Below are positions 1 to 8,717 of a stretch of 61,330 bases of DNA, piece after piece. The position numbers and the translations under genes were made by a program. Below the pieces are notes generated by a model. That model was not told the DNA's origin. It made no database searches and saw nothing but the letters and a program-made list of their open reading frames with translations. Source of the stretch: Saccharofermentans sp. (lineage in GTDB: Bacteria > Bacillota > Clostridia > Saccharofermentanales > Saccharofermentanaceae); the NCBI GenBank assembly GCA_024691325.1, contig JAILNR010000006.1, positions 1-61,330 of the forward strand, given 5' to 3'. Within the stretch, counting starts at the first letter, position 1. The number at the start of each line of letters is the position of its first letter.

Positions 1-113
1 TAACAGCTTACACGGCATCTACAGGCGCTATTGCGTAAGGCTGTACACATATGTATGTCATCCAAGGAAGCGCGAGTTTATCCCCATGGCCTTAAGAGAG
101 GACATCATCAAGC

Positions 114-1175
114 TTGATCATTCAAGATGATATTGATTACAGCAAGCTCGATTCCACTATCAATTCTTACTATGAAATATGGAAACAGATCAAGACAGGC
201 ATACGAGAGACAACGTTCGCAACTTATATCTGTTACTATGATCGCTATATCAAACCAAAGTTCGGCAAGACAAAGCTCAGAAATGTAACCTACAGCAGTG
301 TAGTAATCTTTCTTAAGAGTTTGGCGACAGAAAAAGGCTTGCGTTATGCATCGATCAGAAATGTTGAGCTCTCGCTTTCCGAAGTTCTCGACATCGCAGT
401 TAAAGACGAAGTTCTGCATAGCAACCCTTGTAAAGGGGCTTTAAAGGAGCTAAAGCGAGAATACGGAAGAAAAGCCAAGAAGGTAAGGGCTCTTACACTT
501 CAGGAACAAAAGATCTTTGAGTCGTATTTGGCAAAACCCGGACATTATCACCAGTATTGTCCCGTCTTCACTGTCATGCTGTGGATCGGTATGAGAGTCG
601 GAGAAACTCTTGGGTTAAGGTGGGAAGACATTGATTTCGATAACGACGAGATAGATGTTAACCATCTCATCCTAAACTACTCCAGAGGAAATGGACTTGG
701 TAATGCTAATAAGATCAATCCACCTAAAACGGAGGGGAGCAACAGAATCATCCCTATGCTTCCCAAAGTCAAAGAAGCGTTTAAGATGGAAAAAGAACGG
801 CAGGAACTTCTAGGTATAAAATGCAGATCTGTCGTTGATGGCTACACCAATTTTATCTTTATCGACAACAAAGGCGAAGTCTTAGATTATAAGCAGTTAA
901 ATCACCGGCTTGATAATATTCGCGCTGCGATCAATAAAGAACTGCGGCAAAACGGCAATACTGACATTGAAGACTTCCCTCATGTACACAATCACATGCT
1001 TAGGCACACTTTCGCTACAAGGATGAGAGAAGCCGGCGCAGATATGAAGGCTGTATCGGATCTGATGGGACATGAAGGAATACTTATCACGCTTAAGACT
1101 TACACCGACGCTTCAAGTGAGTTCAAGAGAAGAGAAATATCTGCACTCGAGAGCTACATCAACAATGCCGTATAA
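114..1175 (+). CDS. Tyrosine recombinase / phage-type integrase
   Basis: Site-specific recombinase expected to integrate and excise a mobile element by DNA cleavage through a tyrosine nucleophile. The N-terminal half (about residues 15-95) looks like a SAM-like core-binding domain. The C-terminal catalytic domain shows Arg161 (in GMRVGETLGL), His294-x-x-Arg297, the GH pair at 319-320 and the probable nucleophile Tyr330. At 353 residues it lacks a long arm-binding domain. The start is TTG at 114, with an AAGAGAGG SD-like run 12 nt upstream and an in-frame stop at 93-95; no ATG lies before the catalytic domain, so the N-terminus is uncertain. No excisionase, relaxase or phage gene is visible to its right, so any element probably lies to the left of the window. 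The family call is secure; the element type is not. Confidence 0.9.
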   Translation: MIIQDDIDYSKLDSTINSYYEIWKQIKTGIRETTFATYICYYDRYIKPKFGKTKLRNVTYSSVVIFLKSLATEKGLRYASIRNVELSLSEVLDIAVKDEVLHSNPCKGALKELKREYGRKAKKVRALTLQEQKIFESYLAKPGHYHQYCPVFTVMLWIGMRVGETLGLRWEDIDFDNDEIDVNHLILNYSRGNGLGNANKINPPKTEGSNRIIPMLPKVKEAFKMEKERQELLGIKCRSVVDGYTNFIFIDNKGEVLDYKQLNHRLDNIRAAINKELRQNGNTDIEDFPHVHNHMLRHTFATRMREAGADMKAVSDLMGHEGILITLKTYTDASSEFKRREISALESYINNAV

Positions 1176-1346
1176 AAAGAGTTATCTGAGTACCAAAAAC
1201 TGTACCGATTTTTTCCGCATATTAGTATAGATTTGTAGAGTGTTATATAAAGCTCAATAATCTGCAAACGCTTGATATATAAGGATTTGAAGAGTTTTAT
1301 AGAAAAATGGGAAATCCCCCTGCATTTCCTGTCACCTCGATCACTT

Positions 1347-1385
1347 GAAAAACACCTGCAGTCAATAAGATTGCATGTGTTTTTC
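1347..1385 (+). terminator. Rho-independent terminator after the integrase
   Basis: GAAAAACAC pairs with GTGTTTTTC (9 bp). After one C/T mismatch a further 7 bp pair (TGCAGTC with GATTGCA, one G-T wobble) around an AATAA loop. A T-rich run follows on the plus strand. It lies 170 nt past the integrase stop and 26 nt past the stop of the opposing gene, so it may serve both. Confidence 0.7.
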
Positions 1386-1410
1386 TTTTTACTTTTCGAT
1401 CAGATGCAGT

Positions 1411-1905
1411 TTATTTCCTCCTGTATTTGCTTATGCCCGGAAGACATGGGTCGGGCTCAATCAGAATCATGTTGTCCTCAACAAACTTTTCAAGTCTTTC
1501 CTTATCCTCACCTTCTATTGTAAGGTAAATACCCGCTTTAGACGGATTGCTGAAAGATCCAAGGTCATGAACATAGAACACTTGTGATTCATCATTGTAA
1601 TTAATATGAACCCTTTTGTCTGAGATATATAAGCTTCCATTCGACGCCCTCAGCACATATTGACGCATAGTCCATGTGTTGCGATATATCTTCGAAGCCC
1701 AAACACAAGCTAAAACAATCAAAGGAATCAATAATAATAAAAGCACAAATGAAACAGCAACAAATATACCTTTAAAAACAACTGCACACTTTATTGAACC
1801 GACAACAAAAGTCAAATAAACAATGGAAAATACGATAATGTATTTTATCCTTTGATGTACCTTAAGAGAGTCCCTGATTTCTGAATTAACCACAATTGTT
1901 TCCAT
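1411..1905 (-). CDS. Small membrane protein of unknown function
   Basis: A protein of 164 residues not recognised as any family. Residues about 20-75 form two hydrophobic membrane segments, the second very rich in Leu, Ile and Val. The last ~80 residues are soluble and mixed in charge, perhaps a small cytoplasmic beta domain like those in PH-like or YcxB-type membrane proteins, but this is only a resemblance. The ATG at 1905 was chosen because a GGGGGAT SD sits about 8 nt upstream; a longer reading frame starting eight codons earlier would bury that SD. It is flanked by terminators on both sides and appears to be a single-gene unit. Nothing ties it to the neighbouring integrase or peptidase. 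Confidence 0.6.
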   Translation of the reverse strand: METIVVNSEIRDSLKVHQRIKYIIVFSIVYLTFVVGSIKCAVVFKGIFVAVSFVLLLLLIPLIVLACVWASKIYRNTWTMRQYVLRASNGSLYISDKRVHINYNDESQVFYVHDLGSFSNPSKAGIYLTIEGEDKERLEKFVEDNMILIEPDPCLPGISKYRRK

Positions 1906-2013
1906 GTATCCGATCCCCCGTCTACACATGATTGTAGCACTAATAATATCTGTATATTTTTTATTGCCCCATAATTACCCAATAATATAACCTTATAAGC
2001 AACATAACAAAAC

Positions 2014-2043
2014 AAACGCTGCTTTCATCGGGAAGCAGCGTTT
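2014..2043. terminator. Bidirectional terminator hairpin
   Basis: AAACGCTGCTT pairs with AAGCAGCGTTT, a perfect 11-bp stem with an 8-nt loop. A T-run follows on the plus strand, and a T-rich stretch follows on the minus strand. It ends the M15 peptidase gene, whose stop is 6 nt away. Confidence 0.85.
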
Positions 2044-2048
2044 TTATT

Positions 2049-3002
2049 TCAACCTAACTGGAAATGCTGATAATCAATAGGATTTGACCAGCTTCCTCCC
2101 CACGTCCATCCGGCCTCAGCGAAAAGCCGGTAAGCATAGTCCTCTTCCGTAATAACATGCGGAATATCAGAAGAGCGGTTCTCGACATAATCAGAAGCAT
2201 TCTCGTGAGAATAACTCAGGCTTCCGTCACCTTGAACCCTCACATAAGGGTTCTGCTGCGGGTTAAGGTCTATCGCAAGTCCCAGCGCATGCAGCGATAT
2301 GTGAGACGATCCGGAAGCCGGACGGTAGCAAAAGCAGCTCGTATTGTTGTGGTCAATCGAATTCGTATCGGAATCGGTGCCGTTTCCCACCCAGAAATCA
2401 TCTATAAGATACATGGAGTAAATCTCATACCCAGCTTCACAAAGCTGCTCGAAAATCTCTGTCACCTGAGAAGCCACAGAAGCGTTCACTATCAACTCCC
2501 CTACCTGATAATTGCCGTCAAAATTCACATGAAGCAACTTAATATAACGAAGTTCGTCAATACTGATATCAGGGTTCTCAACATAGGATTGCCCGTATAT
2601 CCTCTGATATATCCCGTCTCCTTCACTTATCTCATTAATCGTGAAATACATTCCGAGATTAGCGGTATCAATAAGCTCATTTTCGATAACATCTCCAGGT
2701 GCATATCCGTCAAGAGACTCGAGAAAACACGGTTCCGGTGACGGCTCGGGCGTCGGTGTAAATTCAGGATCCGTTGTTAAAGTGGGAACAGGTGTTGGCG
2801 TTAGAGTTAACGTCGTTGATGGTAAGAGTGTTTGGGATGCCGCAGGAGAAGAAGTCTCAATAACACTATCCGGTTGCCTTTCCCCCTTTAAAAGAAAAAC
2901 AGCAGCAAAAAGGACGATTAATAAAACTCCGCATACAAGCAAAGCGGTCCTGATCACCTTCTTGCGCTTTTGACGCTTATGTCCGATACTTCTGTGCTTC
3001 AC
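2049..3002 (-). CDS. Membrane-anchored M15 family (VanY/M15C-type) peptidase
   Basis: Predicted zinc peptidase acting on peptidoglycan stem peptides outside the membrane. Residues 1-17 are strongly basic, about 18-38 form one membrane segment, and about 50-92 are a Thr/Pro/Ser-rich linker that would hold the enzyme away from the membrane. The catalytic domain spans roughly 110-317. His238-x6-Asp245 (in HALGLAIDLNP) and His313 (in DYQHFQL) match the zinc ligands of the M15 family. The spacing and the GWTWGGSW block before the last His favour the L-Ala-D-Glu/D-Ala-D-Ala endopeptidase type (Peptidase_M15_4) rather than a resistance VanY. It starts at GTG with no evident SD. It appears monocistronic; no van regulatory genes are nearby. 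Confidence 0.85.
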   Translation of the reverse strand: MKHRSIGHKRQKRKKVIRTALLVCGVLLIVLFAAVFLLKGERQPDSVIETSSPAASQTLLPSTTLTLTPTPVPTLTTDPEFTPTPEPSPEPCFLESLDGYAPGDVIENELIDTANLGMYFTINEISEGDGIYQRIYGQSYVENPDISIDELRYIKLLHVNFDGNYQVGELIVNASVASQVTEIFEQLCEAGYEIYSMYLIDDFWVGNGTDSDTNSIDHNNTSCFCYRPASGSSHISLHALGLAIDLNPQQNPYVRVQGDGSLSYSHENASDYVENRSSDIPHVITEEDYAYRLFAEAGWTWGGSWSNPIDYQHFQLG

Positions 3003-3204
3003 ATAATAAAAATAGCATAAAACAGCATTTACTGTTCGCAGATCCCGTTAAACTCAGCTGAACTGATGAAAGACTCAGCAACATACAGATGATCTATAAA
3101 ACCTTCGATCCCTTAATCGGCAAAAACCTTACCACTGGATACAAGAATCATAATCTGTAATTGCTTGAAAAGATGTCCGGAAATAGAACTATTATTGTGG
3201 CAAC

Positions 3205-3234
3205 TTGATAAGAACACGGCTTTTTTTCTATAAT
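3205..3234 (+). promoter_or_regulatory. Sigma-A-type promoter for the 3289 gene
   Basis: TTGATA, an 18-nt spacer and a perfect TATAAT lie about 55 nt upstream of the start of the membrane glycosyltransferase-like gene. The preceding 200 nt hold nothing recognisable. Confidence 0.65.
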
Positions 3235-3288
3235 GTTCCCGTAAACTTATGTATTTACTTATGACTTACAGGGAAAAAAGACAGATAT

Positions 3289-5241
3289 ATGACCGGCTTT
3301 ATAAAAAAGAATTCCATATTGCTAATTACGATATTACTATTGATTCTGACATACACAGGTCTAGTCTTTATTGCTCCCAAAGTGCCCATTTGGAACCGCA
3401 ATACCACATATGAACCTGAAAACAGCACAGCCATTGATATAGAGGAAGGTCAGACATTCGAATACTCTATTTCAATACCATACGATTACATAAACACAAT
3501 AGAAGTACTGTTCATAAATGCTGATGATGCCAGAAGTGTTATTATTCCATTCGATGCACAACTTGAACTCATCGACTCTAACGGAAATACCATTATCCGG
3601 AAAGAAATGACATCAATATATGATGTAAAAGCAGGTTCAGGCTATACTCCTGTTCATAGAGATTCTTCATATACTATAAGGTTTACCGTAAACCACATAG
3701 ATGCACCGGAAGAAGTATCATTACCTCAATTACAAGTCTCGCCCTCCGGTGAGTTCTCGACCGCTATATCAGGAAGATACAATGGTGCCCCCTCAAAGGA
3801 ATTATTCTCTTTAATATACCTTCTGTTCTCTGCCTCAATCATCCTATATGTATATTCGCTTACAAAAAGGACACAGCAGCTTATAGATTTATCCGAGAAA
3901 ATATTACTCGCCGTTATTTGTGCTGCATCAATAACGCTGCTTTCACAAGTCTATGATCTGCTGATGATCATAAAAGGAGCACTTAAGATTATAGAGACGG
4001 TAAAGATAGGCGCGCCTCTTTCCTATTACGATTATTGCTACTCAACATCTCTGATTTCCGGGGAGAGTATTCTTCTTCTCAGTCATAATCTTGACTTCTT
4101 TATGCTTCTGCCGGTATCCGTGATCCTTTTACCGTTCTCATTCTTTATTGATTCGAATGCAAACTATAATACTGCATACGCGCTAACGTTTATACTGTTA
4201 ACTTCTATAGTATTCGTGCTAATTCTTGCATCAGGGAGAATCATCTCAAAAATATGCCGTGAATGCCAAACCGGCAGCGAATACGAACAGGAAGTAAAAC
4301 GCTTCTTTGTTTTCTCCCCGTTCCTGCTCTCCGTTACTATAGTATTCGGACAAATAGATATGTTTTATATCATACTCATCATAGCAGGTATGCTAATGTA
4401 TTTCAGAGGCAACTTGAAAGCTTTTACCGCCTTTATGTCATTTGCAATTGCCATGAAAACGCTTCCTTTTATGATCTTCTTCGTACTTCTGCTTCTTGTA
4501 AGAAAGAAACCTGTTACTATCATCGCATACAGTCTTGCCGCCATGATACCCAGCGCTTTAAGCATAGTTCTTTTCAAGCATGGCATAGGATATGACGCCA
4601 TCATGGATATGGTATATCACGAATACGATTTTGTAGGTATGCTCTTCAACTCTACTGTTGGTGATAACAACGCCGTATTCCCTATATGCTTTGCCCTGAT
4701 TCTGATATATGCTTACCTTCATTCCGAGCATTTCGAGAATAAAAAAGAGCATTTGAGAACCTCAATGACATTGGTGTTTGCCACTTATGCTTCCTTTGCA
4801 GCATTTACAGAATGGCATTCCCAGTGGCTGATCCCGCTCGTTCTTTCTCTGGCATTCCTTGTACCCCTTTACAAGAACAACAAGGGAGTAATGCTAATAG
4901 GAGTTGTAGCAGAGATCTTATTGATTCTTGTTTCTTATGGTAATAAAGCATGGTCTATGTATATGACAAACTTCACTTTGCCAATGATAACCGGCTATAA
5001 CTATAACGGCCCGACACTTACCGGTGTTTATAACAATGCAGGGGCATGGTGCTTCACACTGCTAAGTTCACTTTTGGCTGCCTTACTGATCGCTCTTTGC
5101 TATATTTTCTTTAAGAATGTTCCTGCAAAAGAACCTGAAGTCAATGGTGTCTTTACTGCAAGACAGACAGCATGCCTCAGGATAGTATCACTTTACGCAT
5201 TAACAACACTTTTCTTCTGGTGCTACTGGTATGTTGGTTAA
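3289..5241 (+). CDS. Polytopic GT87/DUF2029-like membrane protein (paralogue 1)
   Basis: A 650-residue membrane protein. Residue ~10-30 is a signal-anchor segment, ~35-165 an extracytoplasmic beta-rich domain, and from ~175 about ten to twelve membrane helices follow. The stretch FGQIDMFYIILIIAG, then an AFAIAxK-like helix and a WHSQWLIPL segment near 515, resemble DUF2029/GT87 polyprenol-phosphate-sugar-dependent glycosyltransferases. Such enzymes move a sugar from a lipid carrier onto an acceptor outside the membrane. A close paralogue faces it at 5743-7740 with the same domain order and the same aromatic Tyr-Val-Gly end. The downstream flavodoxin is 23 nt away and probably cotranscribed. 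Transferase activity is inferred from fold resemblance; substrate unknown. Confidence 0.7.
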   Translation: MTGFIKKNSILLITILLLILTYTGLVFIAPKVPIWNRNTTYEPENSTAIDIEEGQTFEYSISIPYDYINTIEVLFINADDARSVIIPFDAQLELIDSNGNTIIRKEMTSIYDVKAGSGYTPVHRDSSYTIRFTVNHIDAPEEVSLPQLQVSPSGEFSTAISGRYNGAPSKELFSLIYLLFSASIILYVYSLTKRTQQLIDLSEKILLAVICAASITLLSQVYDLLMIIKGALKIIETVKIGAPLSYYDYCYSTSLISGESILLLSHNLDFFMLLPVSVILLPFSFFIDSNANYNTAYALTFILLTSIVFVLILASGRIISKICRECQTGSEYEQEVKRFFVFSPFLLSVTIVFGQIDMFYIILIIAGMLMYFRGNLKAFTAFMSFAIAMKTLPFMIFFVLLLLVRKKPVTIIAYSLAAMIPSALSIVLFKHGIGYDAIMDMVYHEYDFVGMLFNSTVGDNNAVFPICFALILIYAYLHSEHFENKKEHLRTSMTLVFATYASFAAFTEWHSQWLIPLVLSLAFLVPLYKNNKGVMLIGVVAEILLILVSYGNKAWSMYMTNFTLPMITGYNYNGPTLTGVYNNAGAWCFTLLSSLLAALLIALCYIFFKNVPAKEPEVNGVFTARQTACLRIVSLYALTTLFFWCYWYVG

Positions 5242-5264
5242 TGAACCCGGCATAGCATTGAATT

Positions 5265-5735
5265 ATGCAAACGGAATCAACAAGTGTAAGCCCTAAGATC
5301 TTGCTGGTCTATTTCTCACATACCGGCAGGACATGTGAGGTCGCGCATTTCATATCTCAAGCAATTGATTGTGATATAGAACAGATAAGACCTGTAAAGC
5401 AGTACACAGACGACTTATTCCTTCTTAAAGACCAGATCCGCACATGTTCCCATGACGTGCTTCCGCCTATCCATAAACCGGAACATGATATTACACAATA
5501 TGGTACGGTCATACTTGGCACACCGGTTTGGAATAACTCTGTTCCGCCGCCCGTGATGTCTTATATCAGAACTGTCGATTGGAGGGGAATCAGGATCCAC
5601 CCTTTCATGTCATGCGGCGGTATTTATATGTTCGCATATAATAAACTCATAAATGTATGTAAAGGCGCTTCATTCGGAGCGCCTTTATTTCTTATTTATG
5701 ATATTAACGGAAGATTCATCGGTGCTTCGTGGTGA
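5265..5735 (+). CDS. Flavodoxin-like protein
   Basis: Predicted FMN-binding electron carrier or flavodoxin-type oxidoreductase of 156 residues. Residues ~11-28 hold the FMN phosphate loop (VYFSHTGRT, normally SHSGNT). The TPVWNNSVPPPV block near 85 matches the second flavin loop of the Flavodoxin_4 group, and SCGG near 117 the third. The last ~30 residues fit the family poorly, and a perfect intrinsic terminator (5661-5686) lies inside this part of the reading frame. The C-terminus may therefore be a recent replacement, or the mRNA may often end before the stop codon. The start at 5265 has no strong SD; it lies just after the upstream gene and may be translationally coupled. Its stop is 7 nt from the stop of the convergent gene. 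Confidence 0.75.
   Translation: MQTESTSVSPKILLVYFSHTGRTCEVAHFISQAIDCDIEQIRPVKQYTDDLFLLKDQIRTCSHDVLPPIHKPEHDITQYGTVILGTPVWNNSVPPPVMSYIRTVDWRGIRIHPFMSCGGIYMFAYNKLINVCKGASFGAPLFLIYDINGRFIGASW
5661..5686 (+). terminator. Intrinsic terminator inside the flavodoxin reading frame
   Basis: AAAGGCGCT pairs perfectly with AGCGCCTTT around an 8-nt loop and is followed by ATTTCTTATTTA. It sits 47 nt before the flavodoxin stop codon. On the minus strand it is about 57 nt past the end of the convergent gene, but its T-tract there is weak. Confidence 0.7.
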
Positions 5736-5742
5736 TCACGAA

Positions 5743-7740
5743 TCATCCGACATAATAGAAACACCATAAACAGAATACAGAATATGCAATAACCATTCCC
5801 GTTCTTGACCACGCAAGAACTCGTGACACGGGTTCACAGGGAGATTTCTGATCTCGCGCCTCAAGAGTCGCGGGCATATACTTTACAAAATATGCGGCAA
5901 GGAACAAAAGCACTCCCACCATAAGCGCAAAATAGGTATCAGATACCGTTCTCGGTAACCTGGAATGTATCATGCCGAATGTTGCACCTCTGTAGAAGGA
6001 AGCATAATCATAAGGAAGCATGGTAAGCAAACCATAATTCAACATATCTATATTGGGACCATTCCACCTTTCAGCTACAAGAAGAACCGAGGTCTCAAGC
6101 ACAAGATCAAACACCATAAGTTTCTCTGTCTTTTTAAACAGAGGGATGAGCATTGCCAGGAACAAAGACATTGGTACAAGCCATGCTATATGCCAGATAA
6201 GGAAACAGAAAAGATCAACATATATCATGAATCCAACAAGTCCTACATATGCATATACAGTCTTCTTGTCATCTTTATCAATGTCTTTCATATAGGCAAA
6301 TGCACACACCAGAACAAACACCAGGATGAATAAGGCAATACCAAACATACCATTATACAAGCCGCCGTTATCAATTCTGGAAAACGATATCTTATCCATA
6401 AAGTATTGCTCCTCATCGAGCAATTTCTGCATAACTTTATAGCCTTCAGAATTACCGAATATAGCTGAGTGAACTGCAGTAACCGATAAACCTACAGCCA
6501 TATGAGCAATGATATCCCTTATTCTTTTATGGGTAAGCAATATAAGGGGAATAAAAAGCAAAAGCGGGAATGTTTTAAATGCTATAGCAAAAGCCATGAT
6601 CAAAGAAAACCTGTAATACTTCTTCTGCGCATAATAGTAAAGTCCCCACAGCAAAAGAATAATATAAATGATGTCAAGCTGTCCGAAACCTACTGTACAG
6701 AAAACCGCCAGACCTGATGTCATGTACAGGAAAGGTACCGCTCTGACAAAGCTCTCATCCATATCAAAAGCACGAACGACCTTCTTTACCAAGAATACGC
6801 TGTAGATCAACAATACAGCAATAATTGCCTGTACATAGATGAAGTAAATAAAAGAGAAAGACGGAAGTGTATTCTTCAGAGGAAATACAATTATCGCCAT
6901 TGCTATATAAAGAAGAATATTGTAATTGTAAGTCCAGATACCAAAATTGCCATCAACGATTTCGCGGTAATATGCATAGTCATAGAAGCTGCCGAGCTTC
7001 CCTTCTTTCAGGCAGTCAATGACATAATAGGCACCACGAACTATAACCTGTATATCCGTTCCTTCGGAAATGAATACAGTGCAATAAAAAACAAGCGTTC
7101 CAAAAACAAGTCTGTCAAGTGAAGTAATTTTATCGAAGGTACATGTTTTCTCATTTGTAAGAAGAGAGGTTACACAGCCAAGCATCAGAACACTGAAAAG
7201 AAGATAAAAAACAGAAAAACCGGTCTTGTCACTCTGCCCTGTAAATCCGCCTCTTAAGGAAAGATTCATCTGATTATCGGGACCTACTCTGACGAATATT
7301 CCGCTTCCTGCATCACATTCAGCACAAACACGTAAAGTATAAGTTCCGTCTGTTTCCACATCAATGAGATCATCAGATTTACAAGCTTCATAGATGTAAC
7401 GGACATATTCCGCTGTCATCTGTTCAGACAATACAAGATTATTATTTGAATCCGTCAGTTCAACATTGATAACACCGTCAAACGGCCCTTCTCCTGCAAC
7501 CAGTTCAGGTGCTACTGCATCCAGCCTCTCGAAAGGCATCTGAAAAGATCTCTCGTAAACAACACCATTCTCAAGTTCTGCAAGATGCGTCTCTTCCTCA
7601 TCGAAGATCAGATCATAATCTTTGCAAAACAAAGATCCCCCCGTAATCTTACGAGTCAATACAAAGTAAGTCCCAATCAAAACGAGACACAGAAGAAATA
7701 TATAGATTATGCTTTTGGGGATTGAAAGAAATCTTTTCAT
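5743..7740 (-). CDS. Polytopic GT87/DUF2029-like membrane protein (paralogue 2)
   Basis: A 665-residue paralogue of the 3289-5241 protein with the same plan: a signal anchor at ~10-30, an extracytoplasmic beta-rich domain to ~175, then ten or more membrane helices. It shares FGQLDIIYIILLLWG, an AFAIAFKTFPLLLF helix and a WHIAWLVPM segment. The family resemblance is to lipid-linked-sugar glycosyltransferases (GT87/DUF2029); the acceptor is unknown. The ATG at 7740 was chosen because it leaves a 19-nt gap after the flavin reductase; an ATG 27 codons earlier would overlap that gene by 62 nt. It is probably cotranscribed with the flavin reductase. Its 3' end meets the flavodoxin gene tail to tail. 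Confidence 0.7.
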   Translation of the reverse strand: MKRFLSIPKSIIYIFLLCLVLIGTYFVLTRKITGGSLFCKDYDLIFDEEETHLAELENGVVYERSFQMPFERLDAVAPELVAGEGPFDGVINVELTDSNNNLVLSEQMTAEYVRYIYEACKSDDLIDVETDGTYTLRVCAECDAGSGIFVRVGPDNQMNLSLRGGFTGQSDKTGFSVFYLLFSVLMLGCVTSLLTNEKTCTFDKITSLDRLVFGTLVFYCTVFISEGTDIQVIVRGAYYVIDCLKEGKLGSFYDYAYYREIVDGNFGIWTYNYNILLYIAMAIIVFPLKNTLPSFSFIYFIYVQAIIAVLLIYSVFLVKKVVRAFDMDESFVRAVPFLYMTSGLAVFCTVGFGQLDIIYIILLLWGLYYYAQKKYYRFSLIMAFAIAFKTFPLLLFIPLILLTHKRIRDIIAHMAVGLSVTAVHSAIFGNSEGYKVMQKLLDEEQYFMDKISFSRIDNGGLYNGMFGIALFILVFVLVCAFAYMKDIDKDDKKTVYAYVGLVGFMIYVDLFCFLIWHIAWLVPMSLFLAMLIPLFKKTEKLMVFDLVLETSVLLVAERWNGPNIDMLNYGLLTMLPYDYASFYRGATFGMIHSRLPRTVSDTYFALMVGVLLFLAAYFVKYMPATLEARDQKSPCEPVSRVLAWSRTGMVIAYSVFCLWCFYYVG

Positions 7741-7759
7741 GAACGAGCCGTTGCTGTTA

Positions 7760-8338
7760 TCAATTATCCCACTTATCGACCGACTGCTTGATCTTAAAAC
7801 CTTCTTCAAACGCCTTGGCAATAACGGGGCCTACACCTCTATATGCCTTGATAGCTGAATCGTAGATGATAGGCTTAAGCTTATCAAGATCAACATCACC
7901 GTCTGTCATAATGGATTCATCAGCCTGCTCGGCAACGATTTCTCCTACAAGTATACCCTCTTCGGGATTCCATCTTTTAAGCTTGCACTCAAGTGTAAGA
8001 GGATACTCTTCGATAATGGGAGCATTAACATTCTCACTCTTGTGAACATGGCATCCGGCCTTCTCGATCTTATTGACTTTCTTTCCGGACTCGATGCCAA
8101 AGTAGTCACTGATGGTTACTGTTGACTCTGTACCGAATGACACCGTGAAAGCTCCTGTCTTCTCGATATTCTCAGTAGTCTTATGCTTCGACAGTGAGAT
8201 TGTTATCTCGTTAAAGTCAGTCTGTGTGCCCCATGCGGCATTCATTGCATTAGGAACTCCGTTCTCGTCATAAGTACCGATGATAAGCACAGCCTCAGGT
8301 GTGATAACGGAATCATGCGTGTTTATCTCAACTCTCAT
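7760..8338 (-). CDS. Flavin reductase family protein (flavoredoxin type)
   Basis: A 192-residue protein resembling the flavin reductase-like, FMN-binding split-barrel family. Early residues 15-45 (VLIIGTYDENGVPNAMNAAWG) are the typical first strands with the substrate and flavin-proximal Asn/Trp region. The segment at ~50-75 (SLSKHKTTENIEKTGAFTVSF) is the conserved helix-strand of the family. It probably reduces or carries FMN with NAD(P)H or acts as an electron-transfer protein in the cytoplasm. A GGGAGGAA SD lies 8 nt before ATG 8338. A zinc-ribbon membrane gene lies 34 nt upstream on the same strand and a GT87-like gene 19 nt downstream. A functional tie to the flavodoxin further along is possible but unproven. 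Confidence 0.85.
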   Translation of the reverse strand: MRVEINTHDSVITPEAVLIIGTYDENGVPNAMNAAWGTQTDFNEITISLSKHKTTENIEKTGAFTVSFGTESTVTISDYFGIESGKKVNKIEKAGCHVHKSENVNAPIIEEYPLTLECKLKRWNPEEGILVGEIVAEQADESIMTDGDVDLDKLKPIIYDSAIKAYRGVGPVIAKAFEEGFKIKQSVDKWDN

Positions 8339-8372
8339 CTTGAAAATTCCTCCCTATTATGAATTGCTATTT

Positions 8373-8633
8373 TTATCCGAGAATTACCTTGCCGCCTGTC
8401 AGGAACATAATGGCAGCAATTACCCAGAAACTTAACACGATCATTACTATAACTATCCAGATAACTCTTGCGATCTTCCATACACCTTTACCAACTATCT
8501 TGGTGTCATCTATAGCGCGTTCGAGCCCTGTTCTCTTAGCCACATTCTGGCTTGTTGCACGGTAGAGGAAGTATCCGCAGTTACTGCATACGGTCCTGCT
8601 CCCGTTTTCTGTTTTACATCTTGGACATATCAT
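8373..8633 (-). CDS. Zinc-ribbon membrane protein
   Basis: An 86-residue protein. Residues 3-6 (CPRC) and 16-19 (CSNC) form a zinc-ribbon knuckle pair. A linker of about 35 residues follows, and residues ~55-78 form one long hydrophobic segment, possibly a tight hairpin. Such double-zinc-ribbon or ribbon-TM proteins are common in Clostridia and their roles are not established. Its 5' end is notable: a perfect TATAAT is exactly 7 nt upstream of ATG with no SD, so the mRNA may begin at or next to the start codon. The divergent glycosyltransferase gene at 8718 has the same arrangement. Confidence 0.75.
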   Translation of the reverse strand: MICPRCKTENGSRTVCSNCGYFLYRATSQNVAKRTGLERAIDDTKIVGKGVWKIARVIWIVIVMIVLSFWVIAAIMFLTGGKVILG

Positions 8634-8640
8634 AAAGAAT

Positions 8641-8646
8641 ATTATA
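8641..8646 (-). promoter_or_regulatory. -10 box of a likely leaderless promoter (zinc-ribbon gene)
   Basis: TATAAT on the minus strand, then 7 nt (ATTCTTT), then ATG at 8633. The -35 region 17 nt further upstream reads TCCACA (4 of 6 matches). The expected transcription start falls on or beside the A of ATG, and no SD is present. Confidence 0.55.
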
Positions 8647-8704
8647 CCCGTTAAACCTTCAGTTGTGGAACTTCAATGCTATTTATTAATAAAACTTTTT
8701 AATG

Positions 8705-8710
8705 TATAAT
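8705..8710 (+). promoter_or_regulatory. -10 box of a likely leaderless promoter (GT2 gene)
   Basis: TATAAT on the plus strand, then CGTACGC (7 nt), then ATG at 8718. The bases upstream of ATG contain no SD. The -35 region is AT-rich without a clear TTGACA. Confidence 0.55.
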
Positions 8711-8717
8711 CGTACGC

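Noticed and set aside
1272..1587. Two open frames of 70-83 codons on the plus strand after the integrase
   Set aside because: They run through the terminator and antisense to the small membrane protein, with no SD and an unnatural composition.
2641..2973. Gly/Val-rich 110-codon frame opposite the M15 peptidase
   Set aside because: It is the antisense shadow of the Thr/Pro-rich linker of the peptidase.
7741..7821. Longer N-terminus for the GT87-like paralogue 2
   Set aside because: It would overlap the flavin reductase by 62 nt and place a Ser/Arg-rich tail before an otherwise standard signal anchor.
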